Shown: positions 48,650 through 61,645, counted from the first letter of the stretch. The stretch: DNA of 64,000 nt from Alentia gelatinosa (GCA_950022655.1 OX465583.1:31771360-31835359); one strand, 5' to 3'. Made by a program: numbers and translations. Notes: generated by a model not told the origin, from the letters alone.

Positions 48650-48960
48650 GAGATAGTATATATTTCTATATACCCATGCCGTATATACTGTAAATACGCA
48701 CCGTTTCGGCATATGACGTAAAAATACTGTACGGACCACTGGTCTGTACATTAAAATACGGACCACCTTGCCATACATGTTTATTAAGAAATTGTTAAGC
48801 CAAACGAAAATTTTTCTTTTCTTTTAAATTTCGAGTATATAGTAAATATTTAACGTCCATCCATGCTGGTACAAGTCACAGAACTTGATGATAATATATC
48901 GTTTGTACGGAACTCGGCAAAAATGCCTCAGTCCGTACAAACTGTAAATTACCATCTTCC
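48650..48960 (-). mobile_element. Short element family H, copy 2 (truncated hairpin)
   Basis: The reverse complement matches the element at 10223-10530 from the middle of the hairpin to the TATACGGCATGGGTATATAG end. The left hairpin arm stops at about 48957, where the gypsy-like integrase sequence begins. One element therefore truncates or was inserted next to the other. Confidence 0.75.
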
Positions 48961-50802
48961 TATCCTTTATCCATACTGCACTGCCTGGGTGGAGGGTTGT
49001 GAGTGGCCTAGTATTATGATGCTGGTCATAATTAGAACTCATATTTTCCCGGTACTTGTCCTCACAGACACGGACAGTCACTTTCTCTGGCAGATCTGGT
49101 TCCAGTTTAGATGGAAGAACTGGCACCTTGGTGTTTAATCGACGACTCATTAGCAATTGGGCAGGGCTGAACCCATTGTGTAGAGGAGCATTCCTATAGT
49201 TGAGTAGGGTGATATATGGATCCAGTTGCTTCACAAGGTCTTTCACAGTGCGGACGGCTCTCTCAGCAGCACCGTTTCCTGAGGGATGGTATGGAGAGCT
49301 AGTTATGTGAGTGAAGCCAGAGTCTGTAGCAAATACAGCAAATTCTTGACTGCTGTATTGGGGACCATTGTCGGAGCACAGTATTCATGGAATACCATGG
49401 CGAGCGAAGAATAACTTCAGATGGTTAATCACACAACTAGATGTAGTCTCCTCCAGCTTGGCATATTCTGGGAATCTTGAGTACAACTCCACTAGAACGA
49501 TATACTGGTCTTTGCCAAGTTGAAAGAGATCTGTGGCGACTTTGAACCATGCCTGCTCTGGATGAGTTGATGGAATCAATGGTCCAAACTGGGTTGGTCT
49601 GTTCTTTCTGCAATGGTGGCAGCTACTGACTATATAGTCCTGAGCATTTAATATGGGTAAAATCACAATATCTAGTTTAATCAAATGCAGCATTTGTAAA
49701 AAGATAATATTTTCGAAAATTAAGTAGATAGAAATCAAGAGAACTTCATAAAGAATACATAACAGAACTTTTCAGGCCTAAGATTCTAAAAATTGTGGTT
49801 CCACCTGTCATTTTATCAAAGAACTTTGGCATGAAGTCATATTTCTACTTGAATTACTGACATTATAAGCAGGCCAGTATGAGTTGATTTCCCTTGAGTC
49901 CTATCTCTGTCAATATTTGGCATAGATACTTCAAATAAAGAGTGATTTGTAGATGAACCCCCACAGAATACAACCAGAACGTTATCTTATTGATTAGATA
50001 TTATTTAGAGGTAATTATTGGCCATTTCTAGCTATGCCATATGCTAAAATGGAATAACATAAAAAAAATCACATTTTAGGGCATGTTTGGAGTGTTTGTC
50101 ATCTGTCATAATGCTCCTGTATCTCAGGAAATATCTATCACAGCCTGGTAATGTAGGTACCGTTTCAATTATCTTGAAATATCTAAGAAGATGAGGTGTT
50201 TATTTCTATGGGTCATCATGATAGATTTTTCATTAAATCACTGTGAAGACAGGAAAGTAACATGTTTTAGTTTTTTTACCTAGCAATTTCCGTGTTCAAT
50301 CTATGACAGGAAATCTTAGCCATAACACAGGTATATAAGTCTTAGCTTTCTAATGATGTTTTGTTTATGAAAATCTCCCTATTATTTACGACACAACAGC
50401 GATTTTCCATTTTCAAGTTAGAAAAAACTAGTTTTTTCCCATATTAAACGCTCAGGACTATAGCTCCTCAATGTCAGAACTGATGCCAGGCCACCAAATT
50501 GCATCACGGGCGAGTTGACAGCATTTAGTTATGCCCTGACGACCTTCATGCAATTTGCAGAGCATTTCTGGTCGCAAGCTTGAGGGAATGACTATCCAAG
50601 TTCGCATAAGTAGAAGGTCATTGACGATGGTGAGATTAGACTTGTAGGGTGCATACTTCTTCACAATGCCCTTCAGTGAAGAGTTATCTGGCCTGTACGT
50701 ACATGCACTCTTGATGACAGATGTCATCCTCCTACTGATGATCACAGATGTGGTCGTGACAGCTATCAAATGCAGGGAGGGATGCATGCACTGCATTAAC
50801 AT
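48960..50802 (-). pseudogene. Integrase of the gypsy-type element, split by an 826-bp insertion
   Basis: The N-terminal part at 50802-50463 ends with DAIWWPGISSDIEEL. After the insertion, 49632-48960 resumes with SSCHHCRK (zinc-binding Cys pair), ATDLF, CSDNGPQ and AERAVRTVK (D, D and E of the catalytic triad), then ITLLNYRNAPL. A stop lies at about 49387. Frame is preserved across the insertion point, so the insertion came after the coding sequence was laid down. Confidence 0.85.
49635..50460. mobile_element. 826-bp TA-flanked TIR element nested in the integrase
   Basis: Ends TAGTCCTGAGCATTTAATAT and (reversed) TAGTCCTGAGCGTTTAATAT, a ~24 bp TIR. It is flanked by TA on both sides (49633-49634, 50461-50462). 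Removing it with one TA restores the interrupted reading frame of the integrase exactly. No transposase; Tc1/mariner-like target preference. Confidence 0.88.
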
Positions 50803-51127
50803 ATGCTGTCACCTCATCCTGGAGTGATATATCAGCAACAGATGGACCATTTCTTGGGGCTCTCGAGAGTGTATCTGCAGTGTAGAGCTCCTTCCCAGGA
50901 ACATTATTTATGTCATAATCAAACCACATCAGGCGCATCCTGAACCGTTGGACTGGCACTGGGAGTTGGTCTAAATCATGCCCTCCTAAGAGAGGTACAA
51001 GTGGTTTGTGGTCAGTCTCGATGAGAAACTTATTACCGACCAGATAGACACGGAACTTTTCACATGCCCATGCGAGCGCCAAGGCCTCCTTTTCTATTTG
51101 GGCATACCGTTGTTCGGTGTCTGACAT
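50732..51127 (-). pseudogene. RNase H region of the gypsy-type element
   Basis: Contains EKEALALAWACEKFRVYL, LIETDHKPLVPLL and NNVPGKELYTADTLSRAP, conserved blocks of Ty3/gypsy RNase H. Confidence 0.87.
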
Positions 51128-51610
51128 GGCTCTTGAGGTATAGGCAACAGGGTGTCATTGAGTGCCTTTCTGCTGCAATAGCACTGTGCCAAGGTCTTGG
51201 CTTCTGGACTGTAGAGAGCACGAACTGGAGTTTTAGTGAGCACATCCTTGATTTTCACAAACACTTCCTGTTGGGATGTTCCCCAGTGCCAATCGTTCTT
51301 GGTACTGAGAAGTTCACGTAGAGGTCAGGAGAGAGACGTGATGTCAGGAGTGAACTTTCCCAACTGGTTGACCATACCCAGGAACCTCCGTAGTTCTGAG
51401 ATGTCATTCAGAGTATCCATTTCAGTGATGGCAGCTACCATACCAGGGTCAGCGCTAATACCATCTCCAGAGATGATTTGACCAAGGAAGCTGATTTCCG
51501 TTTTCTTGAACTCACACTTTTCCTTATTGAGGGTAACTCCGGCAGCTGCGAGCCTGCTTAAAGTTGCTTGGAGTAGTTGATCATGTTCCGCCTCACTAGA
51601 ATGTCATTCA

Positions 51611-52099
51611 TCAGGCAGACTGTCCCAGGCAGTCCTGCCAGTATCTGTGATACCTGCCTCTGGTAAAATTTGGGTGCTGATGTAATCCTGAATGGCAGTC
51701 GATTATAAGAATAATGAATGTAGTGAGGAGCTTAGATTCCTCTGCGAGCACTACTTGGTAGAATCCACTATTGGCATCGAGCTTCGAGAACACCTTGGCA
51801 TTCCCAAGTTGACCTAACACATAATCAACGGAAGGCAAGATATAACGTGGATGGAGCACAGCTTTGTTGAGTTTTGACAATTCCACACAGAGTCTAACAT
51901 CTTTCCCATTTGGCTTGGGAACAACCACTATTGGAGCACACCACTCTGTGGGACTGGTCACTGGAGATATGACATCGAGGTCCTGGAGTCGCTTGAGTTC
52001 CTTTTCCAGCTTAGGCAAGACTGGATGGGGCACACAACATGGAGTGTGAACTGCATACGGCTCAGCACTGTCCATGAGTCTTTTCTCGTAGGCTATCAA
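51611..52099 (-). pseudogene. Reverse transcriptase (N-terminal half) of the gypsy-type element
   Basis: Contains KELKRLQDLDVISPVTSPTEW, APIVVVPKPNGKDVRLCVE and FSKLDANSGFYQVVL, RT blocks 1-3 with the catalytic Asp of block 3. The reading frame is lost after about 51720. The next RT blocks (LPFRITSAP-like and CLMNDIL in place of the xxDD box) are in other frames to about 51600. Confidence 0.85.
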
Positions 52100-52660
52100 A
52101 GAGTGAAGGAAATTTCTCAGAATACATTGAACAGGTGAACTTTACAAGGCCAAGAGCAGTTGAGGTCTTGCAACTGAGCAAATGAGAGGCATCGTTGATG
52201 ATGTAGATATCTTCCACATGAGTGTGGTCCTGATATCTGAGTGTTGCAGGGAAATACCCATGAGCAGTGAATTCCTGCTGCTTTGCACCTCTGAAGATGC
52301 AATTTGATGGCTTCAGTATTTCCTTCAACAAATGTCTCTTGAACAGAGTGGTGTCTATTAGAGTTGCTTCTGCACCAGTATCAATGTGTAAGGGAACTGA
52401 GACGCCATTGACACTGACTTCAACAATTTTCTTCGAAACTGGCTCGTTGTCAGTTATCACCATACCCAAGAAAAACTCTTGTTGCAGTTGAGATGAGTCT
52501 TCGCATGAGGTGTCATCAGACATGCTACCTGTAACATGGTTGACAGACTTTTTCTGGCACACCTTTACAAAATATCCTTTGAGTTTGCAGTGATGACAGA
52601 CAGAATTCTTTGCTGGACAGGTTGCACGAGGATGTGACCCTCTACCACAAAACTGACATT
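52062..52660 (-). pseudogene. gag zinc knuckle and aspartic protease of the gypsy-type element
   Basis: About 52650-52560 reads CQFCGRGSHPRATC, a CCHC knuckle, followed by a second CHHC...C motif. It continues in the same frame into the protease, with the catalytic DTGAEATLID at about 52382-52353. The stop at 52062 precedes a shift into the RT frame. Confidence 0.82.
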
Positions 52661-52915
52661 CTGATGATGTTTGGGATGTACCTTGTGTCTTCTTGCCATT
52701 TGAGGGTTAGACTTTTTCTTTTGAGGAAAGGACTTCTTTATGACTGCTAGTGATTCAGCAGTCCCACCTATTTCATTTGACTGGCGCTTAGCCATCTCAT
52801 GAGCATGTGCATTTTCGAGAAAGTTCTTTAGCTTCAAGTCACCATCCCTTAGAGCTCTTGTTCTGAGAGTTGCATCATTTGTGGAGTTCACAAGTTGTGT
52901 AAGAGTTAAGAGTTC

Positions 52916-53314
52916 CTAAATTTGAGCAGCTGTTTTAGCTTGAATATCTATCAACTGGATCTGCTCCTGTACTCTCATATAGAAGTGATCCATAGATTCA
53001 CCAGGATTTTGCCTCATGTGATACAACTGATCGAGGAGATAGATAGAGTTCCTCTGGAGACTATAGTGCTTGGTGAGGGCTGCTACCGCTAAAGCATAAT
53101 CCTTACCCTGAATGCCATTTGCATCTAGTTTCTTCAAAACTTTTCTAGTGGAGCCTAGATAGTGGTAGACCTTTTCAAACTTTCCATTATTTTCAGTCAC
53201 TTTCATTGCAACTAACATAGAATCCAACCCCTCCAACCAATCCTCCCACTCAGTGGCTAGAGAAGGGCCCTCTTGACCCTCAAAGGATGGGTAGTTGGGA
53301 AGTGCAGTGGCCAT
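52916..53314 (-). pseudogene. gag of the gypsy-type element
   Basis: Starts at ATG 53314 (MATALPNYPSFEGQ) and ends at a stop at 52916. The capsid-like region with DWLEGLDSMLVAM and YLLDQLYHMRQNPGESMDHFYMRV is typical of retrotransposon Gag (the last block is the major homology-like segment). The frame breaks before the zinc knuckle. Confidence 0.78.
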
Positions 53315-53689
53315 GGTGATCCAAGATATGGGAAACTGACAGTAGTAGACTGACACAAGCCAGCACACAGAGTACACTGTCACAGAGTTTAGTACTGTCA
53401 CTTGAACAACACACTGCCCAATGTTGACAGCACAGAGATGATGTAGACACACACCTCTATGAGAATCCTACAGAGTCAGAGAGTCCTGCAGAAATACCAG
53501 TGACAATTCCCAATGATTGACAGACTTCCAGCTAGACCATGCTGCTGAGTGATAATGAGTTTGCACATTGACCGAGTTTTACAAGAAACCAGGAGAGTTT
53601 CAACAACCAACAAACATACCAGCAGGTAGATTAGAGTCTTAGGGAGAAAATACCATTTAGAAGAGCATGCTGACACAAATCCCTAGAAG

Positions 53690-54243
53690 CCACCTCAGTG
53701 TAGAAAAATATGCTAGTAGGGCTGAAGATGTTTTCTTTTGGCCAGGCATGACAGCCCAAGTAACATGTGTGAATAGTATAGCACATGTGCAGAGTTTCAC
53801 ACAAAGCAACAATAGGAGCCAATAGTTGCATTGCAGGTTCCTGAGTATCCATGGCAGAAGGTTGCCAGTGATTTATTTTACTTTGACGAAGGTATGTATG
53901 TTCTTGTTGCAGACTACTATTCCAAATTTATAGAGTTTACAAAGTTGCCACAAGAGAAAATAAGAAAATGGGAATTTCTTTCCTAAGACAACAGTTATCT
54001 AGACTTGGTATCCCAGAGCAGTTTATATCAGACAAAGGCCACAGTATGACTCAAAAGAGTTTTGCTGAAAGCCAGGTCTTTGCTGAAGGCCAGGTCAATA
54101 TCATGAAAAACATTTTGAAGAGAGCAAAAGTTTGTAAGACTGACATAAACCTTACTGTTCTAGAGTGTAAAAATACCCCTGGACTTCAATTCTCGTTTTG
54201 GCCATCCAAAATGGCTGCCAAAAATAGAACAATTCGTAAATAG
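53690..54243 (+). pseudogene. Integrase fragment of a second gypsy-type element, opposite strand
   Basis: Plus-strand reading: FFWPGMTAQV at about 53730, CAEFHTKQQ (53790), PWQKVASDLF and LVADYYSKFIEF (53850-53945), then RLGIPEQFISDKG, QVNIMKNILKRA and VLECKNTPG to 54180. These are ordered integrase-core motifs with several stops and frame changes. It abuts the upstream end of the minus-strand element, so the two are head-to-head. Confidence 0.8.
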
Positions 54244-54799
54244 TGTAATTCAAATTTCTCACATTTCGTAGACGTTGGACCCAGATAGAATGAAAGAGCA
54301 GAAAAAACTGTCCTAGAAACAATTCTAAAAAATCTGTAGGCTCAAAATAATTATGGGGCTGATGAAATGACCCCCTACTACAAGAGGCATACATGTATAT
54401 ACTTAGGGTAGCAGAGTGACATTCTATTGTGCGTAGTTGAATATAATGGTCATTGTGGCGGACGGAGGATCAGAGGATAATTACAACATGTCTTTGACAA
54501 ATGCATCTATACCAAACCAACCAGATTTAGATACACATTCCTTACGAGTCATTTCATATTCAGTTAGCTCAAGGATGAATGTCAACTGAACTTTAGATCA
54601 TTTCATGATAGTACATTGCATATATAACTTGGGGTTGGACAATAAAAACTTTTTTTTCTGGAAGAGGTGTAGGCCTAGTTTTATAAGAACAATTGCAAAA
54701 CTTGGCAAGGTCAACTACGAACGATCGGACTTGCGGGATTCCACATGGATCTACCCATCGGTCTCGCATCAAGTGACCTTGATGTCAGAGGTCAAGGCG

Positions 54800-55145
54800 A
54801 GTGACAGCGGGGCTAAATGACCCCGATGTTGTTGGTCCTTTACCCTGCCTCAGGGCAAGGTACATGAGGCTCCTTACACCCGGCCCCCTCGTGCCATGCC
54901 CGGAGGGCGTTGTGGGCCCCAGGCGGGCAGGCTCCATCCTTAACCCCTCCCCCCAGGGGGCGTGGTCAAGCGACCCCTACCGGGCCGCCATCAGGTCTCC
55001 GGTGGGCGGGGTCGGAATGCCCAAGGTCAACCAGGGCACAGGGAATAAGGCGTGGACAACAACAGCCCGCGGGGAGGCGCCACCGCCGCCGGGGAACGCC
55101 GCCGCGCGACACTACTAGCGCCACCGCAATGCGTGGTTGAGAGAT
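54800..55145. other. GC-rich island of unknown origin
   Basis: About 345 bp of strongly GC-rich, CpG-containing sequence with sharp borders in AT-rich DNA. A plus-strand frame (54801-55118) is open for 105 codons but has no recognisable domain and is Pro/Gly/Arg-rich, as any GC-rich frame would be. It could be a 5' part of a non-LTR element or a CpG island. Confidence 0.5.
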
Positions 55146-55364
55146 AAGGACGCTGAACGATGTATTTGTATTGAGAGGCGGGTAACTGGGATCATGTTGA
55201 CGCTATCTCTGTGAATGACGGGTGGAAAGCACCCAGAACGAGCGGTAATAATGTACATACTAAAAACCGCGCTCAAATAGGCTCGCTCTGGTTTACTCTG
55301 TGGGCATCTATTTTTTCAAAAGGAGATTCAAGAGGAATAGGGAGTCCACTTTTTTGTATGCAAC

Positions 55365-55883
55365 AGTTGCTAAGCCTTGACTTTTCACTGTGGAAATTTG
55401 TCAAATTCTGACTTTATAGCATGTGACAATGGCTAGGTCTTGACGGAAAAATGTCGAAGTCCGATTTGCCTGTAGCCTGTAACAATGGCTAAGCTTAAAT
55501 TTTTCACCATGGAAAAATGTCAAAGTCTGACTTTTTAGCATGTAGTAATGGCTAAGCCTTGACCTTTCGCCATTGAAAAATGTAAAAGTCTGTCTCTTTA
55601 GCGTGTGACAATGGCTAAGCCTTGAATTTTCAAAGTGGAAATATGTCAGAGTGTAAGTTTTTACCATGTAACAATGGCTAAGCCTTGACTTTTCACAGTT
55701 GAAAGATGTCAAAGTCTGACCTAATAGTATGTGACAATGACAAAGCCTTGTCTTTTCATGGATTAATGGTAAATCTGGACAGTGGAGCAGGCCAATGTCA
55801 AAGTCTGACTGTACCTTGTGACAAAAAGATCAGCAATTTTTCAGTTCGTTTTTTCATCACTTTCCACATTTCTGACGCCCCTG
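55365..55883 (-). mobile_element. Family M, copy 2 (inverted, truncated)
   Basis: Reverse complement of the same ~62 bp minisatellite (ATGGCTAAGCCTTGACTTTTCAC...GTCAAAGTCTGACTTTTTAGC, about seven units). It ends at 55870-55883 with the reverse complement of CAGGGGCGTCAGAA, the same terminus as at 38465. The other end is missing near 55365. Units are more diverged than in copy 1. Confidence 0.78.
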
Positions 55884-55929
55884 GGTTAGTAAATTCCTTT
55901 AGTGAGATTTATTTTCCAATAGACTAAGT

Positions 55930-58900
55930 CAATGCATCAGGAGAATTAAAGCGGACCCAGGACTTATCTTGATAATTTCTTAGTTAGAGGTGACTGCAAG
56001 AAAGGCTGCTGAGAAACACTGAACGTCCTCACGAGGGTGCTCAGGTCACTGAGTTTCAGTATTAACTGCAATAAAGGTGTAATGCACATGTCTTACCTTT
56101 CTTGCGGTCGAGATTGATATATTGCTGACAAGTTGTCAAACTGGACTTGTAATCCTAAGGTTTTCTGACTTAGTTGGTTCAAGTACCTACATTCATCTCA
56201 TAGATTTGGTCAAACCCAATGTAAGTCTAACTGAAGAAATTGGACGTTAAACTACCTAAACAAACAAAAAAAGCCTAGTTCGAGACATTTGACCCACAGA
56301 AGAACTTTTAAAGAAGGAGAGATGTGGTGGTAAGTTTCCAAAATATCATGTTAGCAGTGCAGACTACATCACAGGAAAAGCCATCAGGATCTGACAGTAG
56401 AAGGCTGCATTTGATATGGTAGAATGAAGTCAATCCTACTTACGTTTAAGAAATGTCCAATGAAAGTGTTGTTTAATCCCCTGAATAATATTGATGTCGT
56501 AAAAACTTGAGAATGAATGTGGTTTAAATGGCAGAAACCTTACAAAAGATAATGAATATCAGATACACATTTTGATGAAGCTAACTCCTGCCTTTTATTC
56601 ACTAATTTGATCTGTTGATGATATTGGAGTTATTCTAATTTTATCTTAATATCCATATTTACAGTTTCATACTGTAAACTGACCGTAAATTGGGTGGATT
56701 ACAGACCTGGATACGTTTACAGTTAAATACTATATTGTGATACCAAATATACGGCATGGAACTGTAGATAAAATTACGGTGATATACCGTCCATATTTAC
56801 GGTAGTATGCTGTATATTTTACTGGATTTTTTAACAGTGTATGTGTTCATACATGTACCGCACGCGCATTCTTAGTCTCAATGAATACCCTTCTCAATTC
56901 TTAGAAATGTCTCACAAATGCAATCAATATAATGATATTGATAGAAATATTAGTGACAATGGGACAATACAAAAGAACGTATGTACATTTGTGATGATTT
57001 ATATCGTGATGGTAATGGATATCAATGTAATTGCAGAATATTTTCATGAGACATGTAAAAGACCATTTAATTTGCTGCCTCTTTGTCATGGAGAATACTT
57101 ACCGACTTACCCGAAACAACATAATGACAATTTTTACGATCAGCCATAGGACTGGTAAATCGAAAGAAAATCCGGAAAATGTATAAGCCCCCACCAGGGT
57201 CTATGGAGAGTGTCCTGGTGGGGGTCAAGGAGCCTCGGCTGAGAGTTAAAATTGCCAGAATTATGCAAATATCGCTCACCATCTTTCATGAGTTGATTTT
57301 GAACCCATACCCCCTACCCCACTCCAAAATAATGTTTTCCTCGGATGTACCTTGATCTCAAGGCTGACCATGGCATGGGATATAACGGAAATCTGGGAAA
57401 ATCCCATGCCGGTATAGAAATAGACCTACCTCACTGTCTGGTCATCCTACTTATAAATAGGAACCTATATACTCATATTAAGATGAACACGCGCATGCTT
57501 ACTACCCAAATTCATTGCAGGTAATCGGTCAAGACTGCAGCACGCGGCAGATGCTCAATGATATTTGTAAAATGGCGGCCCGGGTGGTTAATATTCTGGG
57601 CACTCTGGGAATGCTGAAAACGGAGACGCCAGCGTTTCACGCCTGTATGACTTCTCCCATCGTCCTAAGCACCGGAAATGATGACTATGACAGGCCGGAA
57701 CTAGCGTATCCAGTTCCAACGTCTGCCACAGGAGGGCGCATTCACCAAAGATGATTTTTGTCTATTGACATTGAAGCGCTATTACTTAGCTATTGCCATA
57801 GAAATTACACATACCTAGCCAGAGCAAAGTAATCCACAATCCCATTTTTTCTACGCACTTTTCAATTATAGAAATATATTTTGTGTTTCAACAAACTATT
57901 TTTCAACGAAACTTTGAGAAAAAAAGTATATTTACCAAGTGAACTTACATATTTGCTTAGTAAAGTAAGAATTCTGAACATGTATCTTTTATCATTCGAG
58001 CTTTCTTATAACGTTTTACTTTAGACATAAGTCTGGAGCTGGTGAAAAATAGGTAATAAATGCCAATCTTAAACTCAAGCATAAATAGGCCTATTTCATT
58101 CTATTCTATTTTTTCTTATTTGACAAAATGAGACATTACGATCACCCTTGTCACAGGCGTTCTTTCTTGCATCGTCATGAACTTAAAAACATATTCAGGT
58201 CAAAGCTGGCATGACAAGATATGTACATTTGAGTACAGGACATAGACTTAGACCATACACTGAGTTGGTGCCCTTGAATCTGGGGAGAAAAACTGAGTTG
58301 TGTAGATTGGAGTAACCTTTTACGGCGCCAATTTACGGAGCCAATATAACTATCATAGTATATTTAACAAGGACATATTCTTAAAACAAAATTATAAAGG
58401 AAACCGGTCCAATCGAGGATCGAGGGAACTGGACATCAACCCTCCATCACATTACTTCACCATAGACATTGTAAATGGTCCTTGCCACCACCGGGAACGT
58501 AGGCGTTTGTAAACGCAGGATTCACACGCAGTACTTTTAGGTAACTTGAAGGGTTCGTGGTGTTGATAATGTAATGCAGTGACATCACATGCTTGTAATT
58601 TCGTTCTGTAATTGCATTCGGAATTAGGAAAGCGATTTTAATGCATCGTCACCAAAGTAATTTACATGTATATGCACTAAAACCTAGACCTACTTAAAGT
58701 AAATCTGATGATAAGGCATATATTTTTTAATTTTGAAAAAGATGAAACAAAATTGTTTAAATGATCATAAAGACAACAACGACCCAGTTGACCATGCATG
58801 GAAACCGAATCATATGTGACTAATATGTTTTTGTACATGGGGTTTCCCTGTCATCTGAAGCGGTGCATGTAAGTGTGTAAGCTGCATGCGTATGGAGATA

Positions 58901-60885
58901 AACCGTTGTTAAACTAGAAACAGGCGACTTAGACAACCGGAAAGTTCAGACTGTTACACGCACGCGGCTACACTTTGTAACGCTGTGTCTCTGTCACATC
59001 TGGGGCCGTTTAACGGCCACCCCTTCAATAGGTACCACTAGCCCAGCCAGTAACAGTAACAGGGGGTTCGTGCTAGTCGGCGTTAGTATTCTGGTGAAAG
59101 GAGAATGCAGGTTTATTTTTTAGATGAAAATTAGTTCATTTGATGACTGTAGAAATTCACCTGGATACTAGGGATTTTAATGATTTTATTTGCGTTTGAT
59201 ATGATTCTATTATCATTTCATTCAAACATTTGCATATAGCGACAAACAGGTTGATGGTAATTACAATGTTGTTACACATGTACTTTTTAGATAAATATAT
59301 TGATTTTCAATAATGGAAAAAAGAGTCGATAACTCCCACTCAGTGACAATATGGAGCCGCATCATCCTTCTGAATTTCGACGAGAAAAGGCTCACTTTTA
59401 GGAAATTTACGGTACATAAAAACAAAATGCTTGGTTTTGAGAAAAGAATCAACTAAATTTGAGATAATTAGGTGTTTTATTTTGTAATATTGAGGATGAA
59501 CAATTAATACAAAATTTTGGTTTGACAACCATCATACTTACTTTTGATTTCACGTTTTCTGTAAAGCCAGATTTTTCTCTCGTGTGATTTTACACAAAAG
59601 GGGGTAATTCACATCACAATCAGTAAAATATTTTTCCTACCAAAAATATCTAGAACTATCATGTGGAACCCCCCTCCCCAAACCCTTTATCATGCAGGTA
59701 AAAAAACATTGTCTCATACCCCTCAAAGGCAAAACAGGCTACACTTATGTAGTTCAGACGTGACCTTAAATACAAAATGATTGGAGCACACTTTAGCAGG
59801 ATTCAATCTCATATCAGGATGAAGTAAAATTTATTGAAGACAACGCTTGGAGCGAGAGTCCGATCAAACATGCCCAGGCCGCCATGTTTGACACAGGTTA
59901 ACTGATTCCAGATCTGCGTGCGCATCTGATACACCACTTTCGCGGGATTTCGTGGACGCTCCTGACGACATTTAGGCGATAATTTGTAAATGGTAACGAC
60001 ATAGAAGCGCCACCCAGTGAGCCACTCTCAAACTACTCACGAACTAATTTGCACCACGAGGTGGCACTGCGGGCGGGCCTCAACAGGACGCCCGCGTCCA
60101 CTCCGTTCCCAGCATTCCCGGGGGAAGAACGCGCAAAGTATCCACATGTGAAATATTGGATATCAATGAGCTGTGCTATTTCTTTTGGTGATTGAACTGA
60201 GGCTATTCACAGGTGTGAATATAATATAGGCAAATTTATAAAAAGCATAAATGATATTGATATCATATAACATCTAGGCCTCTCCATGTGTATTTAAGCC
60301 AATTATAGTATTATACAGTATAGATAGGCCTTATCACAAACCGTTAATTGGACGATGCTTTAATCTAATATTTACTTTCTTCTTATATTTCTTATATAAT
60401 TTTCAACTTTCAGCAATTACAACATGCTGTGATACTGGCAATTAATAATTAACTCATTAGAAATGTGTCGAACAAAGTAAAGCCTCCCTACAAGTGATGC
60501 GTATTTCGGAAAACATGAGTTTTGGGAAATAGAGGTTCTATTGAGAAAATCATGAGAAAATAAAACGAAAAATATGAATGGCCAAGTTATCAATATCATT
60601 CCCCCACGGGTGTTCTCCATTTGATGAATTCATTGAAATTAGGAATTTACGTCTGTATCAATTAAACTCCTGCTTTTCCATTATATCTACATGTATTTTG
60701 TAGCTGCAAATACAAATAATTCTTTTATTCCCAATCGATGAATAAATAAGTGATATTCATATAAGCTATTCATGTTCATGAATATTTACGACCTTCAATA
60801 TTCTATCAATATTTTGTAGTTTGTCATTCAACAGACTAGGCCTGAGAGAAACAAACGTTTAATATGTCCTTGACCTTCATGTTGC
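55930..60885. other. Mostly unique AT-rich DNA without a supported gene
   Basis: A TACGGT/ATACAGTA-rich imperfect repeat at 56660-56830, a hairpin CCCCACCAGG/CCTGGTGGGG at 57189-57223, and a plus-strand frame at 57515-57754 that follows TTCATTGCAG but has no recognisable domain. Nothing else was identified. Confidence 0.5.
56228..56282 (+). repeat. SINE tail relic
   Basis: GGACGTTAAACTACCTAAACAAACAAAAAAA matches the tail of the SINE family at 15.4 and 32.4 kb, here in plus orientation. The body upstream is not clearly recognisable. Confidence 0.45.
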
Positions 60886-60889
60886 ACAC

Positions 60890-61180
60890 ATATAGCCAAA
60901 AACCACAGTTGCGCATGCGCTAACATGCTACACGTGTCGCGGGGCGACGTCGCACGTCTGGCGACAGCCGCGCTCGTGGCGCCGCGGGAGACGCAGGAGG
61001 GACGCTGAGGGAACGCTGGGAGGGCGCAGCAGAGACGCGCGGCGTGTAAAACGGGAATCAATGATGCACCACCTCCGAGTCAGACAGTCTCCGTGTGTTG
61101 ACGCCGCTACACTAACAAAGGGCGCAGTGGGCGGGCAGTGGGCAGCGGCGGGCAGACGGCGGGGAGAGTCCACGGTCTCC
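60890..61180. promoter_or_regulatory. CpG island with an NRF1-type site
   Basis: Dense CpG from about 60910 to 61170, including TTGCGCATGCGCTA at 60909-60922 (a palindromic NRF1-like motif), CACGTG-like ACACGTGTCG and GACGTC. Flanks are AT-rich. It could be a promoter of the HELZ2-like gene (27 kb upstream of its start codon, with intervening 5' UTR introns) or of a gene to the right. Confidence 0.5.
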
Positions 61181-61423
61181 ATCTCTATATCAATATGTGA
61201 CCGCATGGTTGTTCAGAATTTCGCAGAAAATGGGATAGAAAAAGCAAGCGTGTTTTTCTGTTTTCAAATGGTATGGTCTTTAAAATAAGGTAAATTTGAA
61301 TAAGCCTTCTCAGAATAATGAAAAAAAGAGTGTTTTCTGGAGGGTTTTTTTTGCGCAAAGAATTGGTAAAACCACAAAAAGTTATTTAAAAGAAATGTTT
61401 TCTAATTTATACAATTATCATAT

Positions 61424-61645
61424 ACCTGCTTCCCCCATACATTCGTACGGGTGTGGGTCTTGGGAGGCAGGCGCAACCGACGAGGTATCGAAGGCGGTTC
61501 ACGGGTGGCCGGCCGACGACCGTGGAGGAGCGCGGGGCGCAGGACCGGGGCACACCGTGCGGTGTTTGCGTTGGCAGCGGACGTACAGCCACCCCGGACG
61601 GCGGTCACTCCGCTGACCCTCAGCCTCAGGTCGTGGGGAATTAAC
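61424..61645 (-). promoter_or_regulatory. GC-rich block, candidate non-coding first exon
   Basis: A second GC-rich block. On the minus strand it ends GGGGAAGCAG followed by GTATATG, a possible donor at 61423. Together with the island at 60.9-61.2 kb it would suit a 5' UTR exon for the minus-strand gene, but nothing in the sequence links them directly. Confidence 0.3.

Larger units (their letters stand above)
48960..53690 (-). mobile_element. Degenerate Ty3/gypsy-type LTR retrotransposon (gag-pol), LTRs not found
   Basis: Gene order on the minus strand is gag, zinc knuckle, protease, RT, RNase H, integrase, the Ty3/gypsy order. Each segment is recognisable but separated by stops and frameshifts. 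The integrase is interrupted by another element (49635-50460). The 3' end stops against the hairpin element at 48957 and no LTR pair is visible, so the copy is dead. It lies well outside the HELZ2-like coding exons. Confidence 0.88.

Noticed and set aside
53476..53852. Minus-strand frames between the two gypsy-type fragments
   Set aside because: They overlap the plus-strand integrase fragment and have no retroelement motifs in this orientation.
54801..55118. 105-residue plus-strand frame in the GC-rich island
   Set aside because: Gly/Pro/Arg-rich composition as expected for random GC-rich DNA; overlapping frames are also open and no motif is seen.
57515..57754. 79-residue plus-strand frame after a CAG acceptor-like site
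   Set aside because: No recognisable domain, no matching donor or neighbouring exon found; could be chance in a locally GC-richer stretch.
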